DNA from: Seiridium cupressi
Taxonomy: Eukaryota; Ascomycota; Sordariomycetes; Amphisphaeriales; Sporocadaceae
Direction of reading: 5' to 3'
DNA length: 64,000 nt
Assembly: GCA_036674765.1 (NCBI GenBank)
Contig: JARVKI010000139.1
Coordinates: forward strand, 1-64,000
Shown here piece after piece: positions 1 through 12,405 of the stretch (its first letter is position 1; the number at the start of each line of letters is the position of its first letter). The notes beneath the pieces were generated by a model that was given only the letters and a program-made list of their open reading frames with translations, did no database searches and was not told the DNA's origin. The position numbers and the translations under genes are program-made.

Positions 1-3000
1 TTTTTTTAATTTTAATTAATTTATATACGTTAAATAAATTTAAAGTTATAAACTATTTAATACCGTATAATTTATTTCGTAAATATTTAATTAAAAGTAA
101 AAGGTATTTATTTTTAATCGTAATTTTATTAAGTTTTTAATAATTAATATAAAGCTTTTAATTAGGTTTTTTATTTTTACTTTTTTTTTAATATAAAAAG
201 CATTAAGTATTTTACGGGTAAAGCGGATTTTTTAATTTATCCTTTTAATAACATTTTATTAAAGTATTTTTTAAATGCTTTTTTATATTATAATTATATT
301 AAGTAAATAAATATAAAATATAATTTTATACTTTTTTTTAAAAGTATTTCGTAATCGAACCTTATATATATTAATAATTTTATATTTAGTTTTTTATTAA
401 ATAAATCGTTAAACTTTTTATATTTTTTAAATATTTTATATATAAATTTCGGTTTAATATCTTTAATTATAATATAAAATCTAAGTATTTTAATTTTATT
501 TAAGGGTTTTTTCGTTAAACGTTATTTAAAGGCTAAATCTTTTTTTAATATATTTTATTAAAATTAGCTTATATTTTAATTTATTTAAGGATTATTTATT
601 CGTAATTAAAATATTTTTAAAACTAAATTATAATTTATAATCTTTATAATATCGTACGTAAATCCTTTATTATAATTTTAAATATAAATTTAAATATATA
701 TAATTTTTATATTAACGATTTTATTATTATACGTTATTAATTTTTTATTTATAATTTTAAGTTAATAAGGCGTTTTTTTCTATTTTTATAATATTTAAAA
801 TTTATTAACAATTTATAATAAAATAAAATTTCTTTAAACTTTTATATTAATTAAAGCTTTAATATTTTAATTTATAATCCGCACTTTAATTATAAAATAA
901 TTATATACGCTTGTTTTTATAGCGTATAAAAACTTAATATTTAACCGTTATTATCTTATTATATACGGTTTTAGTCGTTTTTTAAACGCTTATCGCGCCG
1001 GTTATATCGTCGTTACTCTTTTTTATTCTCGGCTTCCTAATAAATAAAAGCGTAATTCGCGTATAAATCCTCTTAGCTTTAATATATTAAAAGTTTATTA
1101 TATTTTTATTCGTTAGCTTTTTATTTTATTTCTATTTTTATAATGATTTATAACGTTATTTATATAAAAAGTATTAGTTTTTTATTTCGTCATTACGTTT
1201 AAATTTAATTTATAATTTTATAAATTTATAATCCGACTTTTTCGTTACGTCGTTTTTTAAATACTTTTTAAATTAATTTTTTAAAATTATTTTTTTTTTC
1301 TTATTAATTTATAATAATATTAAGTAAAAGGGATTTTAGTTTAATTAAAAATCGTCCCGTTTCGTTATATTCTTTAATTTATTTCTAAGTTAAACTTTTC
1401 TCGTTAATATAAATTAAATATTTATCGATTTTATATTAATCTTACGTTCGTAACTTTAAAACGTATTCGTGTGTTTTTTATAAATTATTAATAATTATTG
1501 CGTATTTTTAAAAGTTTTTATAAATAATAATAACGTTTTTTATTTATTTTTTAGTTTATAATATCTTAATAAAATCCAGTTTTAACCTTTTAAAAAAGAA
1601 TTTATGCTTTAATTTCTTTTTAAAATATCGGTTATATAATCGATCGATATAACTAATTTAAGATATATTTATATAATTTAAATGTCCCGTCCTTAATTAA
1701 ATATTATCTTTAAATATTATATAAAGGGTATAAACGTTTTTAAACCTGTTTTTTATAACAGCTTTTATTAGGATATTTTTAAGTTTTAAAGCGTTATAAA
1801 ATAACCTTTTAAAAATAATTACTACTTTAAAATTATTTTAATATTTAACGGATTACCGTATTATAACGGGAATTTTATTAGTTTTTTCCTTAATTAATCG
1901 TAATTTTAATATATCGGCTTAATTTAAACTTTTTTCCTTTTATTATTATTCCGTACGGCGGATAATAACCTGGTTTTAATCGGATTCGTTTCCGCTTTTA
2001 TCGGAATATATAAGGTATTTATAAGCGTTAATTCGTCGTTTCGCAGGGCTTCTCCTTATTACCGCGATAGTCTTAATAATTAATATTATAAGGTATTATC
2101 CTATTCCGTCCTTATCTGCTTTATATACTTTATATTAATTATTATAATATATTATTTAAAATAGGTTATTATATTTAATTAGTTTTTTTACGATAAAGTT
2201 AAATTATCGTCTTTTTAAAATTAATTTAAAAGGTCGTTCCTTTTTAAATAAACGGTATTTATTAATAAAATGTTTTGTTTTTTTATAATTATAATATATT
2301 ATTAACTTTTTATCGCGCTTACCGTTTTTTTACTTAATAACGTCGATGTTTATAAGCTTATTATATCTTTTATAAGACGTTTTTCCGCGTTAATCGTTTT
2401 TTAAACGATATTAATTATTTTACCGTAATCGGTTAATATTAATTTATAACCGTATTTACGCATTAATTTATAATTCTTTTAATTATCCTCGTTTTTTAAG
2501 TTATTTTTTATATAAACGATTATTAATTTTAATAATTTTTTCGATATAAGTATAAAGATTTTTTAGCTAATCTTTTTTAGTAATTTTATCCTTAATACCT
2601 TTTTTAAATTTTACGTAAAAAAGCGTTATAAAAGTATCGTCGTCGTTTTATTCGGTTTTAAAGGCGATTTACTTAAATTCCGATATATATTTAATTATAA
2701 AATTCTTTTATTTAAATTATATAAACTTCCTTTTTATTATATAGACTTTATTTAAATTATTAAAAATAGCTTTAAAATATCGTTTAAATTTATTATAATT
2801 AACGAAAACTTTTTTAATTTTTTTATCTTTATCGTTTTCGTTATAATTAAAATAATCCTTTATAATTAATTTAAATTATTTAAAAGCGTTATTTTTTAAA
2901 AATCCGGTAACGTATAATATTTTATTAAAATTATTATTAATATTATTTTTATAAAAGCGTAAATATGCTTTTATTTAAGTAAAAAATCCTTAAACGCTAC

Positions 3001-6000
3001 CGTTTTTACCGTTATAAAATTATAATACTGGCATTTTGTAATTAATTCTATTAGCGATAGGTGTTATAATAAAAATAACCGTAATTTGCTTAATAAATTA
3101 TTAATTATCGCTGTGGACGTTATTATAAACTTATTAAAGGTTATTTAGTTATATTACTAGCTTTTACTATTATTATTATATTTAATATATTATACGTAAG
3201 GCGTTAAGTTTATTAGTTAGGTTTTTAATATTATTTTCGCTAAAAGTTTAAAATGTTATTATTATTTATAAAATATTATTTAATAATTTTTAAATTAAAA
3301 TACGTATTTAAATAAAAATAATTAAAATATAACGAATATATTATCGTTAAAATAAACTTTAAAATAATATATTAATATTAAGTTTATATTAATAAAATAT
3401 ATAATATAAAATAAAAATATTAAGTTTTAAAAAATAAAAATATAATCGTTAAAATTTAATAAATTTTATTTATAAGTAAATAAATATTTAAATTAATTAT
3501 TAAAATAATAATTATTTATATAAAAAATGTTTTTTATATATATATTTATTTATTTCTTTATTAATATTTTATAAAAGCGTTAGGAGTATATAGCTTTTAT
3601 TACTTTTAAAGTTATAAAAGCGCTACGCTTTTATCGCTCTTAATTACGTGACTTAAATACTTATATTCTTTTTATTTAATAAGATCGTTATGGTAATAAT
3701 TAGCTGCTTAAGCCCTTATTCTTTATATAAGGCTTTATCCTTAGCTTGTATTTATAATAAGCTTGCCGTTTTTAACCGCCGGTATTTCGCGGAAATATTC
3801 GAATTTATTATATCGCAAATCGGGATTTACGTCTTAAAAGTACGAGACTTTAACCGTAGGCGTTAACGCGATGATTTTATTAAAGTCGGATATATTTTTA
3901 AGCTTAATTCCCTTAAAATAATATACCGACCCTTTTATAAATTAATTATTATTTAAAACTAATTTTTAAACGTTAAATAATATATTTAACGAAAGCTAGC
4001 TTAATAAGAGCGTTTAAGCTATAATATTAATACGGAAAGGTATATTAAAGTTTAAAAGGCGTATAAAATCCGTAGAAAATATTATTATAAGCTCGACGTA
4101 AGCCTTTACTTTTAAATTTATAGTTTAATCGTAATACGTTTATAAAAACATATTAAAAAAGTTTAAGAAAAATATATAAAAGCTATTACGGTATAATAAG
4201 TATATAATTTTTTAGGAAAATAGTGTATTATATAATAATTTAGTAAGAGGGAAGCTCCCGGCTAAAGTGTTTAAAAAGCTTATTTAATAATAAAAGGAGT
4301 ATAAACCAGGTGGTGGTTTATAAGTCTTTATTACGGTATAATATACTAATCGCCAGGGTTATTATTAACGAGTGGGCTTGTTTATAATAAGAAAATACTG
4401 TTTAAAAGGTAAGATAAATAATATAAAAGGCTTTACTTCGCTTTTTATTTTTAAAACCTCTTTCGTCGCGGGGTTTACGGTTATTTATAATTATATAATT
4501 AAAATATATTCGTACTTTTTTTTAAATAAATATTATAATATTTATTAAAGCCTATTTAACGTTTATTATAAAATTATTAAAAGAATATCTTTTATTATAT
4601 ATATTTATTTTATCGTATATAATATAATAAAGATATAAACGGCCCTTTATTAATAAAGTATATACCTAACGTAAATATTATATAATTTTCATTTTTATTA
4701 ATCGCGCGGAATTATAAATACCGTATTTTTAACTTTAAATTAAAATAGGTAATTCGCGCTAAGCTGCTTTATCTTTAATATTTCTTTAAATCGTACCGTA
4801 TATTATTAACCTTTTATAATACCGAAACTTTAACACGCGTAAATCGAAGTTTTTCGCCTTATTATTAAATAATCTCGTCTCCGCGCTTTTTTTTATAAAA
4901 TTCTATTTATTTATTATAATATATCTTTTTATAAACGTATTAATAATCCTTTTTAACGCGAAAAAGAAAAGCTTCCGGCCGCTTAATATATTATTTATAA
5001 ATATAAAGTAAATAGTAAAATATTAATTAATAAATTAAAAAATAACTTAATCGTTATAATAAAGTTAATAAGTCGTTTAAGCTTTTTGGATTTACTCGCA
5101 TTTAAGGATATTTATAATATAAATAATACTAATTTATTTAACGTTATCCCGCGTTTATATTACAGATTAATTTTTATATTTTTAATTAATAAAACTTATA
5201 TATTATATTAAATTAAAAAAAATAAAAGCTTAAAGGATTATTATAATTATAAAAAGGATAAATAAATAATTTAATTTAAATAAATAATTAAAACCGGTTA
5301 TAAAATAATTACGCTATTTTATTATTTTGCGAATAAAGATTATCTTTTATTTATCCGTTTTAAATTTAACTTTAACCGTTTATTAAAATAAATCCGGCCG
5401 TTAAATCCGATTCTTTATATAAATACTTTATACGATTATAATATATTAAAAAAAGCGAATAAATAAGTTATAATTAACGGCGAAAACTCGGCTTTATTAT
5501 TAAATACGCTAATAAATTTATATTTTATATACTTCGCTAAATTTAAAGCTAATTATTTTTAAAAGCTCGACAGTTATAAACGGGGTTTAATTAATAAAAG
5601 AAATTTATAAATTAAAAACGACGCTTTAAATAAGCGCGTATTAAAATTTAAAATCTAAGCTTTTATAAAAAAAAATAAAAATATAAACTAAAGGATATAA
5701 AGTTTAACTTAATTACGCTAATTTTAAATTTCGCTATCCCGCTTTATATATAACTTCACCTTATATTTAAGTTTATATATCTTACTTCTAAAATAAATTA
5801 TATAATCGATTTACTTAACTTTTAACAAAAGCTAAAAAATAGATTTAGTAAAGTTAAAAAGTCCATTTTTAATTTTATAACCTAATATTAAATAAGCAAA
5901 AAAAAAAAACTCAAAATAATATATTAAAATAAGAGCTCTAGCCTCTTATATTATTAAACTTCTTAGCTTTTTTTACGGAATTTATCGTCTAATTAGCTTA

Positions 6001-6060
6001 ACGGCCTTAACACTAACGGGGTCTTGCCGGATAAAGATAAAGGTAAGGTTTAAGAAAAAA
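1..6060. repeat. A+T-saturated RIP-like block
   Basis: The sequence is overwhelmingly A and T with no meaningful reading frame. Remaining cytosines are mostly followed by G, T or C, and CpA is very rare while TpA is very common. That is the imprint of repeat-induced point mutation, which turns CpA into TpA in duplicated DNA in many ascomycetes. The block therefore most likely was one or more transposons, now unrecognisable. Some stretches (about 960-1060, 1920-2100, 3760-3850) keep more G+C, so damage is uneven. The right border is fairly sharp, at about 6.0-6.1 kb, next to a damaged 5S copy. The left border is outside the window. I could not identify the original element. Confidence 0.85.
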
Positions 6061-6071
6061 AACACTAAAAA

Positions 6072-6180
6072 ACATATAATACCGGGGATTCCCCAGTCGT
6101 CACCGACCTAAATACTAATCCAGCGATCATAGGATATATCTACCTGGCGAAAGTGGACGGTTTTCTCGATAGCCTGTAAC
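6072..6180 (-). pseudogene. 5S rRNA pseudogene
   Basis: On the minus strand, the 3' half (about 6072-6127) matches the 3' half of the better 5S gene at 11628-11746. It includes the conserved GGTCGGTGACGAC internal control element and a T-run terminator at 6066-6072. The 5' half is damaged: the ACATACGACCATA start is not recognisable and only short islands such as GAAAAC and TAGATA survive. It is also about ten bases shorter than the intact copy. The last helix strand reads ATATGT rather than GTATGT, so helix I could not form normally. The exact 5' limit is uncertain. It lies exactly where the RIP-like block stops. Confidence 0.75.
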
Positions 6181-6861
6181 ACGGTAACGTATAGCTCGCT
6201 TACCACGCCAGTAGTGGGGTAGCTTTCCGTCTATAATGCTGTGCAATTTAGGGGGAATATGGGCATGGAAGCGTTATGTGACAGTTCTTGATACGCTCGC
6301 TAAAGCTGGCGAGCACGCTTTCTGTCAATCAAATTCGAGAACGTGGCCGCCTCGCAAACAACGAACTGAGCCATAATGCATTTGGAAAAGTGCCAAAGCA
6401 CGGCCTAGAGCCCCCGGCTTTGATACTTTATTCAACTGGGCATGCCGAACACAGCTGAACACCAAGCGCTGATATCGCGAAATACAGCACTGTACTTTCT
6501 TTAATATGTAAGCAAAAGGTCCTGATCACTCGTCGAATATCGACCATCGCGTGTACGGTCGCAGAACGGAGACTTAAACGCTTTTGGGTTGTTTCTTCTC
6601 CCAGATGAAAGGACATCTTAATGGCCAGCTACAAATCTTACCCGGCAGTTTTCTCTGGTATGTGATCCTGTCAGTATTTATCACCTCTTTTCATCTGGCA
6701 ATAGTCGTCTGCAGCCACACTGTCTAACTAGAACAATCTTGGGCAATTCCTTGCCTACGAGCCAAGCACGCATAATAGGTCATCTCCACCTTGCTACAAA
6801 GAACGCTGACCTGAAGTCCTTAGGCAGACATTGGGGCTGGATTTATGCGTAATCTCAGCAG
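6181..6861. other. Gene-free stretch
   Basis: Normal base composition returns here, but I see no conserved domain, RNA gene or repeat. Short open frames on both strands look like chance. Confidence 0.5.
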
Positions 6862-7425
6862 ATGCGTACTCCAGGAGCGCCCGCAGACCTAAGGATCATC
6901 AGCATAGCTTGCTGGACAAGCTCGCCTTTTCAGTGCACAACCTTGATCGGGCCATTCACCTACTCTCTGAACGAAGAAGATGAGGCCACGCGGGAGGAGA
7001 TCCTTGCGAAGCTCCCCCCTGAATACGCCGATCTGGTGGTTATCTTCTCCAAGTCGGACAACGAGTTGTTCCCCCTCACCGGCCAGATGGCCATAAGATC
7101 GATGTGATCGAAGGGTCAACCCCTGTGAGGTCGCACCCGCTTTACAGCATATCTACTGAACAGCTCGTGGCGCTCAAGGAGTATCTGATGGGCAACCTCC
7201 GCAAGGAGTGGATTGTAATCAGCGCAGCTGAATACGGTCTCCGGTGTTATTTGCGAAGAAGCCAAATGGTGGCCTACGGCTCTGCGTGGCCTATAGGCAG
7301 CTGAACGCACGCTCGCGGAAAGACCGTTACCCCCTGCCCCAGATCGGTGAAACCCTTTAACGGATTGCCCGCGCCCGGATCTATACCAAGCTCGAGAGCC
7401 GGCAAGCGTTTCATCGGATAATGAT
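6862..7425 (+). mobile_element. Ty3/Gypsy reverse transcriptase remnant
   Basis: From about 6970 the plus strand encodes the start of a Gypsy pol reverse-transcriptase region: the LPPEYADL...FSK linker, then HPLYSIS...L..LKEYL, then [21 protein letters not shown] and IYTKL...QAFHRI, in the correct family order. Following it needs two frame changes (near 7090 and near 7235), and there is an in-frame stop after the GETL motif (about 7360). The catalytic YxDD segment, RNase H, integrase and LTRs are absent, so this is a fragment of perhaps 150 codons. The DNA is not A+T-biased, unlike the RIP-like block 0.8 kb away, so it escaped RIP or arrived separately. It cannot be active. Confidence 0.85.
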
Positions 7426-7788
7426 GGACGGATATAGAGACAAGATTCCTTTATATTTACATTCCATCACGTTCGGCATCTTAAGCCATTCAGAATATAT
7501 TTCGGGTTGTATAGTTATGATGGACGATGCCCAAATTTCAGAATCGTAAATGCAGGAAATGGGGGAACAGTCTGTCAAGACCGACTTTTTCATCCCTAAG
7601 GAGCATCTTCAAAGCAAGCACAAATTGTGCGCGCACACGGAATCTTAGTCCCCTACTGTTACACGGCTCTAACGAGCCACAATCACCTGCCACGCTGTGG
7701 CGTATCAGCATATCTCTATAAAAGCGAAATACTAAACATGGTTGTACCACCTTGCCCCTTCTTCACGTGCTATCCCGAAAGCTATAGA
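7426..7788. other. Gene-free stretch
   Basis: Sequence between the retroelement fragment and the stop codon of the NACHT gene. It probably includes that gene's 3' untranslated region. Nothing else is recognised. Confidence 0.4.
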
Positions 7789-10700
7789 CTAGCTGTAGCT
7801 ATCATAGAGTCCCTCAAGATCCTGAATAGCTGCTATCTGGCTAGTAAGTTTTCGAAAGTTTGGGTTTTCTGGAGTCAAGAATTCTCTATCGAAACTGAAC
7901 TGGCGGTTCCACGACTCAATGCTGTCCAACGGCTCGTAGAGTTCTTTCTCAATAAGGAATTGCTGGATGTTATGGACATCTAGAATTTTGTTGTGCTCAA
8001 TCATGTCGATGACTTTCGTAGCGCCTAGTGGATGGGTTGGTGAAAGCCAGTTATTCCCATCTTGCAAATCAGTCTGCCTCGACGCATGGAAGACGTCATG
8101 TTCTTGCATCGTGGGCAGTCTTCCGATCCAACTAGACACAGTTCTTCTTGAAGTTCCATTTGGATAATATCGCGGTTTTGCAATCAAAATGATATTGGGA
8201 ATCTCACCAATTCTAGGCTCAGAGAGGCCTTTGACTAGGTACAGATCTGCAATTTCTGGGCGGTACCTTTGTAATCCATGAAGAAGATTCTGTAAAAGCG
8301 TTCGAATACTGAGACTTAGATAGATGGTCGTAGAGTCCTGTGGTACCCACATTTCCTGTCGCATTGTCCTTCTGGTAATGCCGAGACGACCGTCAGCAAT
8401 GCCAGGATATGTCGAGAATGTCAACATATCAAGGTCGGCTTTCTCGACCACCTTCTTCAAGGTAGCGGAAAGAGTCCTGTGATCGCTGATGCTCTCCTTA
8501 CGCCACAAGAGGTGATCTTCCAAAGCATAAATGAATGTTTCGATAGGTCTTGATCCTTCCACTTTATCGGATGAATGTTCATATGGGCAAAGCAAGCTCG
8601 GATCCGCGCCATTATTTAGCAGCGCGTAAATAAGATCGCAATGTCCCGTTATTTCTATAGAAGGAGCCAACACTAGATTTGACGCACTTTGAAGAAGGGA
8701 GCTTTTGTACTCAATCGGTAGTGACCTCTGGCGTTTAGCATCATCAATGCTCTTGAGTACAAATTGACTGAAGCCATATTGACTCGCCCAAGAGAGGAAG
8801 TCCAATCGTCCCGACTCACGGAACAAAGGAAATTTCAGGTTCAGCATTTGATCCGGATCTCCGTTGCTACTGACAATCCCCCACGGATTTTTTTTCGTGT
8901 ATACATAGTGGTAGATACAGCGTGCTGCAGCTGCACTGTTGCCGTACTCCTCGCAACCTGTCTTGAACCAAAACGCTCTGTGGGTTTGCCACAGTGACTG
9001 ACAGCGGCTAAGAAGGATATTTAGTGATCCTTGAGGAACTGATAGTGATAGTTGCTGAAGTTTTGTCATAAGACTGCTGAAGAGTGGAGGCTGCTCAGAA
9101 ATGACAACCGCGGAACGTGCCAAGCTGGCCATGAACAGCTTAAAACATTGTTGTTGCTCTGTGGTCTTGTCTCTTTGGAGGATCTTTTTCCCTTGTTCTG
9201 TATGCATCAGGTATTCTTTTGCGGTTCGGTGGATAAAATTGACTGTCGTGTTGGCAAAATCCAGAAGCGGTGTGTAACTGCTGTCACAGGTACTAAAATT
9301 GATAAGTTCGTCTGGAACGCCGACGAGCGGAAGCCGTCGTTCGTTTTTTGATATCTCCAGGAATCCGATACAACGCGTCTCGACTTGCAACTGAGCAGCT
9401 TTGCAAGCGTTTGCAATGTAAGTACCATCAGGTCGATCGTCGTCGTCAAGTATTGATGCACATATGTCTTGTCGCAAGCCAAGCGAAAAGTCAAGTAATG
9501 AGATACTGCCTTGAAAAGGTAATATTATAGGATTGTAAGGGTTAGTTCCTGCTACTGAGGTTGAGCTCAGGACCAAATTAAAACAAGACGCCGCATATGC
9601 TCGATATAGGTCTTCATTCTCGTTGTGACGAGACCACATCTGGTCAAAGAGCTTCGTCAAATCGCTTGGCAAATGATCTAGGCGTTTTTCCAGGAGTTCA
9701 AAGGAGTCTCCGTCGAGGATTGCCTTCCCAACCCGGCGAACGACAATGTATACCCATAGGAATACTCCCTCAGATTTGGCCGAGATTGAAGCTGTCAAGC
9801 GCTGCTGTTCTTCTGAGCGAATCCTGCAGGGTGAATTTTTAGGAATGAGTCCCTCAAATCGTCCAAGATAGTTCTCCACGTAACAATGTATATCAGCTTT
9901 CGTCAGATCCTGAAGCCTGAGCTTGGGTACTTCGCGAAATTCCTGGGTGAATATGTTTTCTGGCCGGCTCGACACGCATGCCTTCGCATTGGGAAATGCA
10001 GAGAGTGTACGGATGATATCCAACAAGACCAACACGTCGTCATGCGAGTCCAGTTCGTCGAGTCCATCAATAAAAAGGCAGATTGGATAATCCAGCCTGG
10101 AAATTGCGAGCTGCAAACCCGTGAGGAGTTGTTGTTCGGACCAATCGAACTCTTCGATCTTTCCAGATAGGTCTGGGAAACCATCAGCAGGATGTGTAGC
10201 GAAGCTAGGCCTAGCAATGAGGACTTGTCTGAGGATAGAACACAGCATACCCTTAATACTGTGTTGTAAGAAAGAGCCGGATATGCTGAAGAAGTATGAC
10301 ACAATCAGACACCCACGGGGACTAAGAGTCTCCAGCATAGTCTTGGTATCTTTGGACTCAAGAAGATACTTCATGAGGGTACTCTTGCCCGATCCGGCTT
10401 TTCCGCTGACCCAATAAACATTGGAGTTAGATGTAGTTTCTAACAGCAGCCATTCAGCAAGATTATCCCAATCGGCTCCAAAAGGTAATGGATCTTTGCC
10501 AGTGTCGGCATGCAGGATCCATTTGAATGTCCCCGTCGATGGATCCTTGATCTGACTTTGACGTTCATTCATTCCAGTGAAGCGCAGACTCTCTATGACG
10601 CGACTTTGATTGCTTCCGTTCTTACTGACTTCTGTAAATTGCTTCAGCTCTTTACCAAGTTCCATTCGGGTTCTGATGCATTCTGTAGTAACAGTTTGTA

Positions 10701-11325
10701 CAGTCGTTTTTGTCAATTGCTCAAAGATTTTTGAGAGTTCTGTTTCTCCAGCAGAATACAACGAGATGAAATGGCGAAAAGTCTCATCAAGCTTTTCAAA
10801 GCCTTTGCTATGTCGAAGCGAAGCAGCTTCGCTTTGAGTGCTATAGGATAGGTAAATACACGTAGTATATCATACATATTGGTAGCATTCATACCTTATT
10901 GAACATAATAATCGGCTTTGCAAGATTTTGTGCAGATCCTCAATTTCCTTCTCCAAAGTATCTATTTTACGCATACGCCAATATGCCTTGAATGTCTCCT
11001 TGAGCCGTGAGATTTGCCTTTGGGAGGCCACATTCGTTTTTTCGAGCTCTGTGTTCAGTTTTGTAGCAACCACGACACATTGCTGTGCTATACTTCGTAA
11101 AGCTCTTTGCTCTTGAGTCAAGCTCAGCGAAGGAATGTGATTGTTCTCTCTATCAATTTGCTGTGCTAACTGCAACACACTGATTGCCTTTGAGGCTAGC
11201 TCGGGAACAGCAGTACCGCTTTCCTTGATTTGATGATATATCGAACAGATCTCGCGGCCAAAAGAAACGATTTGCATTATGTTGCAGGCCAGGCTGAGGG
11301 CTGCTACTGGCTCGAGACCAGACAT
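7789..11325 (-). CDS. NACHT STAND (NLR-like) protein, intact
   Basis: Two exons on the minus strand, 10895-11325 and 7789-10840, with a 54-bp intron (GTATGA...CTATAG); the join gives 1160 aa. Residues 1-165 are a helical N-terminal module starting MSGLEPVAALSLACNI, of the type found at the front of fungal STAND proteins. A NACHT NTPase follows: Walker A GKAGSGKST at about 290-298, Walker B LFIDGLDELD at about 399-408, and a SSRPE motif near 434. The remaining C-terminal half has no clear WD40, TPR or full ankyrin array; one segment (YALLNNGADPS) is ankyrin-like. Fungal NACHT proteins are known as mediators of vegetative incompatibility and self/non-self recognition; the ligand here is unknown. 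An upstream ATG at 11355 would add ten residues, but the chosen start fits the family better. No frameshift or stop, so it may be functional. Confidence 0.88.
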
Positions 11326-11627
11326 TATGGCAACAAAATTTCGAGAACAGGTCAAACGTGTTACTGTTCAAATGACAAATACTACGTTGGGGCGGAGCAG
11401 GCGAGTAAGCCGGTTCCGCCGGCTGATCGAACTTAGCACATGCATTTATCCGTACTAGATCGGTAGTATAGTATATCCGTTCCGCTTTGCTTTGGGTAAG
11501 ATCGAAGCTGCATCAATGGAAGGGTATCCTTGCTAGCGCGACTCTACTCCAATCACAAAACAACCCTTGTAGTGCAGCAAGTCTGAAAGACTTAGTCTTT
11601 TCAATTCTCAACCAGGGAGGGTAAAAA
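11326..11627. other. Short intergenic stretch
   Basis: This would be the promoter side of the NACHT gene and the 3' flank of the 5S gene. A T-run terminator for the 5S gene (minus strand) lies at 11623-11628. No other feature is seen. Confidence 0.5.
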
Positions 11628-11746
11628 ACATACAACACCAGGGATTCCCCAGTCGTCACCGACCTGAGTACTGATCCAGCGGTTTCCAGCTTATCTAGGG
11701 CAGAGCGGACGGGATGCCGAGTTTTCTAGAACCTATGGTCGTATGT
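11628..11746 (-). rRNA. 5S ribosomal RNA gene
   Basis: The minus strand begins ACATACGACCATAGG and ends GGTGTTGTATGT followed by a T run, giving 119 nt, the normal 5S length. The ends pair to form helix I. Internal landmarks are in order: GAAAACTCGG, ATCCCGTCCGCTCT, TAGATAAGC, and the control element GGTCGGTGACGAC. Dispersed single 5S genes transcribed by RNA polymerase III are normal in Pezizomycotina. A few bases differ from the usual fungal consensus (for example GGCATCCC), so it could be a slightly diverged copy, but nothing rules out function. Its 5' end abuts the end of a broken exonuclease gene on the same strand. Confidence 0.9.
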
Positions 11747-12405
11747 GAGATGTTGTGTCGCAACAGTATTTGATATACAAGCAAGATTTTGTAGCTGCCG
11801 CCAAGCTCCGGAGCGAAGAGCCGGCGTCCTTTCTGCTTCGTATCCTGCCAGGTGATTTTCTCTCCTGGGGAGCATGACAAGTCAATCTTGATACAATTGG
11901 CCAAGCCGCTGATGTACGTTCCGGTGAACGGTCGTGTCGCCAGCTCCATCAATTGCAAATCCTGGACTCCTTGGAGATTGATCTTGTAGTGGCTGTACAA
12001 TACGTCGGAGTCGTTGCGGACATGAAAGATTATGGGGATCATACCATACTCAAGAGTACGCTCCAAAGCAGAGCCCTTCTTTCCAGCAGTGGTAAAAGCT
12101 TTGTCTACAAGAGTGTAGACGAGTGTGGACGTCAATCAAGTACGTCTTCTCAGTCGGATAGACATAGAGCCAGAGAATAGATAGGGTCCTGTGTCTACAT
12201 GGATTACCCCTTCGAGGTCAATGTATAGAGACGGCGGATTGGTCGGCAAGTCGTGAATTGCATCGAGAACGGAGGATAGCTTCGTAAGATTGTCAAAAAG
12301 GTTGTATGGCTCGTCTTCCTGTAGATGAACAACTTCCAGAAATGATGGTGACGGTAACGCTATCCACAACACCGATCTGTTTGGGTTGAACCATAGACGT
12401 CATTG
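11747..12405 (-). pseudogene. Broken 3'-5' exonuclease-domain gene
   Basis: The minus strand shows pieces of a fungal protein with a 3'-5' exonuclease (RNase D/Rrp6-like) fold. In order they are PPSLYIDLEGV (first catalytic DxE), LSILWLYVYPTEKTYLIDVHT, then the DKAF...AG.. stretch, VRNDSDVLYSHY (second catalytic Asp), GVQDLQLMELATR and KGRRLFAPELGGSY. They lie in different frames. One base is missing between the first two pieces, and a ten-base near-duplication (12111-12120 and 12121-12130) shifts the frame before DKAF. The N-terminus is out of frame too. The expected C-terminal YCVQDV-type motif is lost or garbled where the 5S gene begins. It is a dead gene with several independent lesions. 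Confidence 0.82.

Noticed and set aside
6862..7425. Considered as a host gene rather than a retroelement
   Set aside because: The motif order LPPEY, LYSIS, RLCV.YR.LN, YPLP.I matches Gypsy reverse transcriptase and no host family.
9207..9494. Open frames on both strands inside the NACHT gene
   Set aside because: They overlap the 990-codon NACHT exon in other frames and have no domain; shadows of the real gene.
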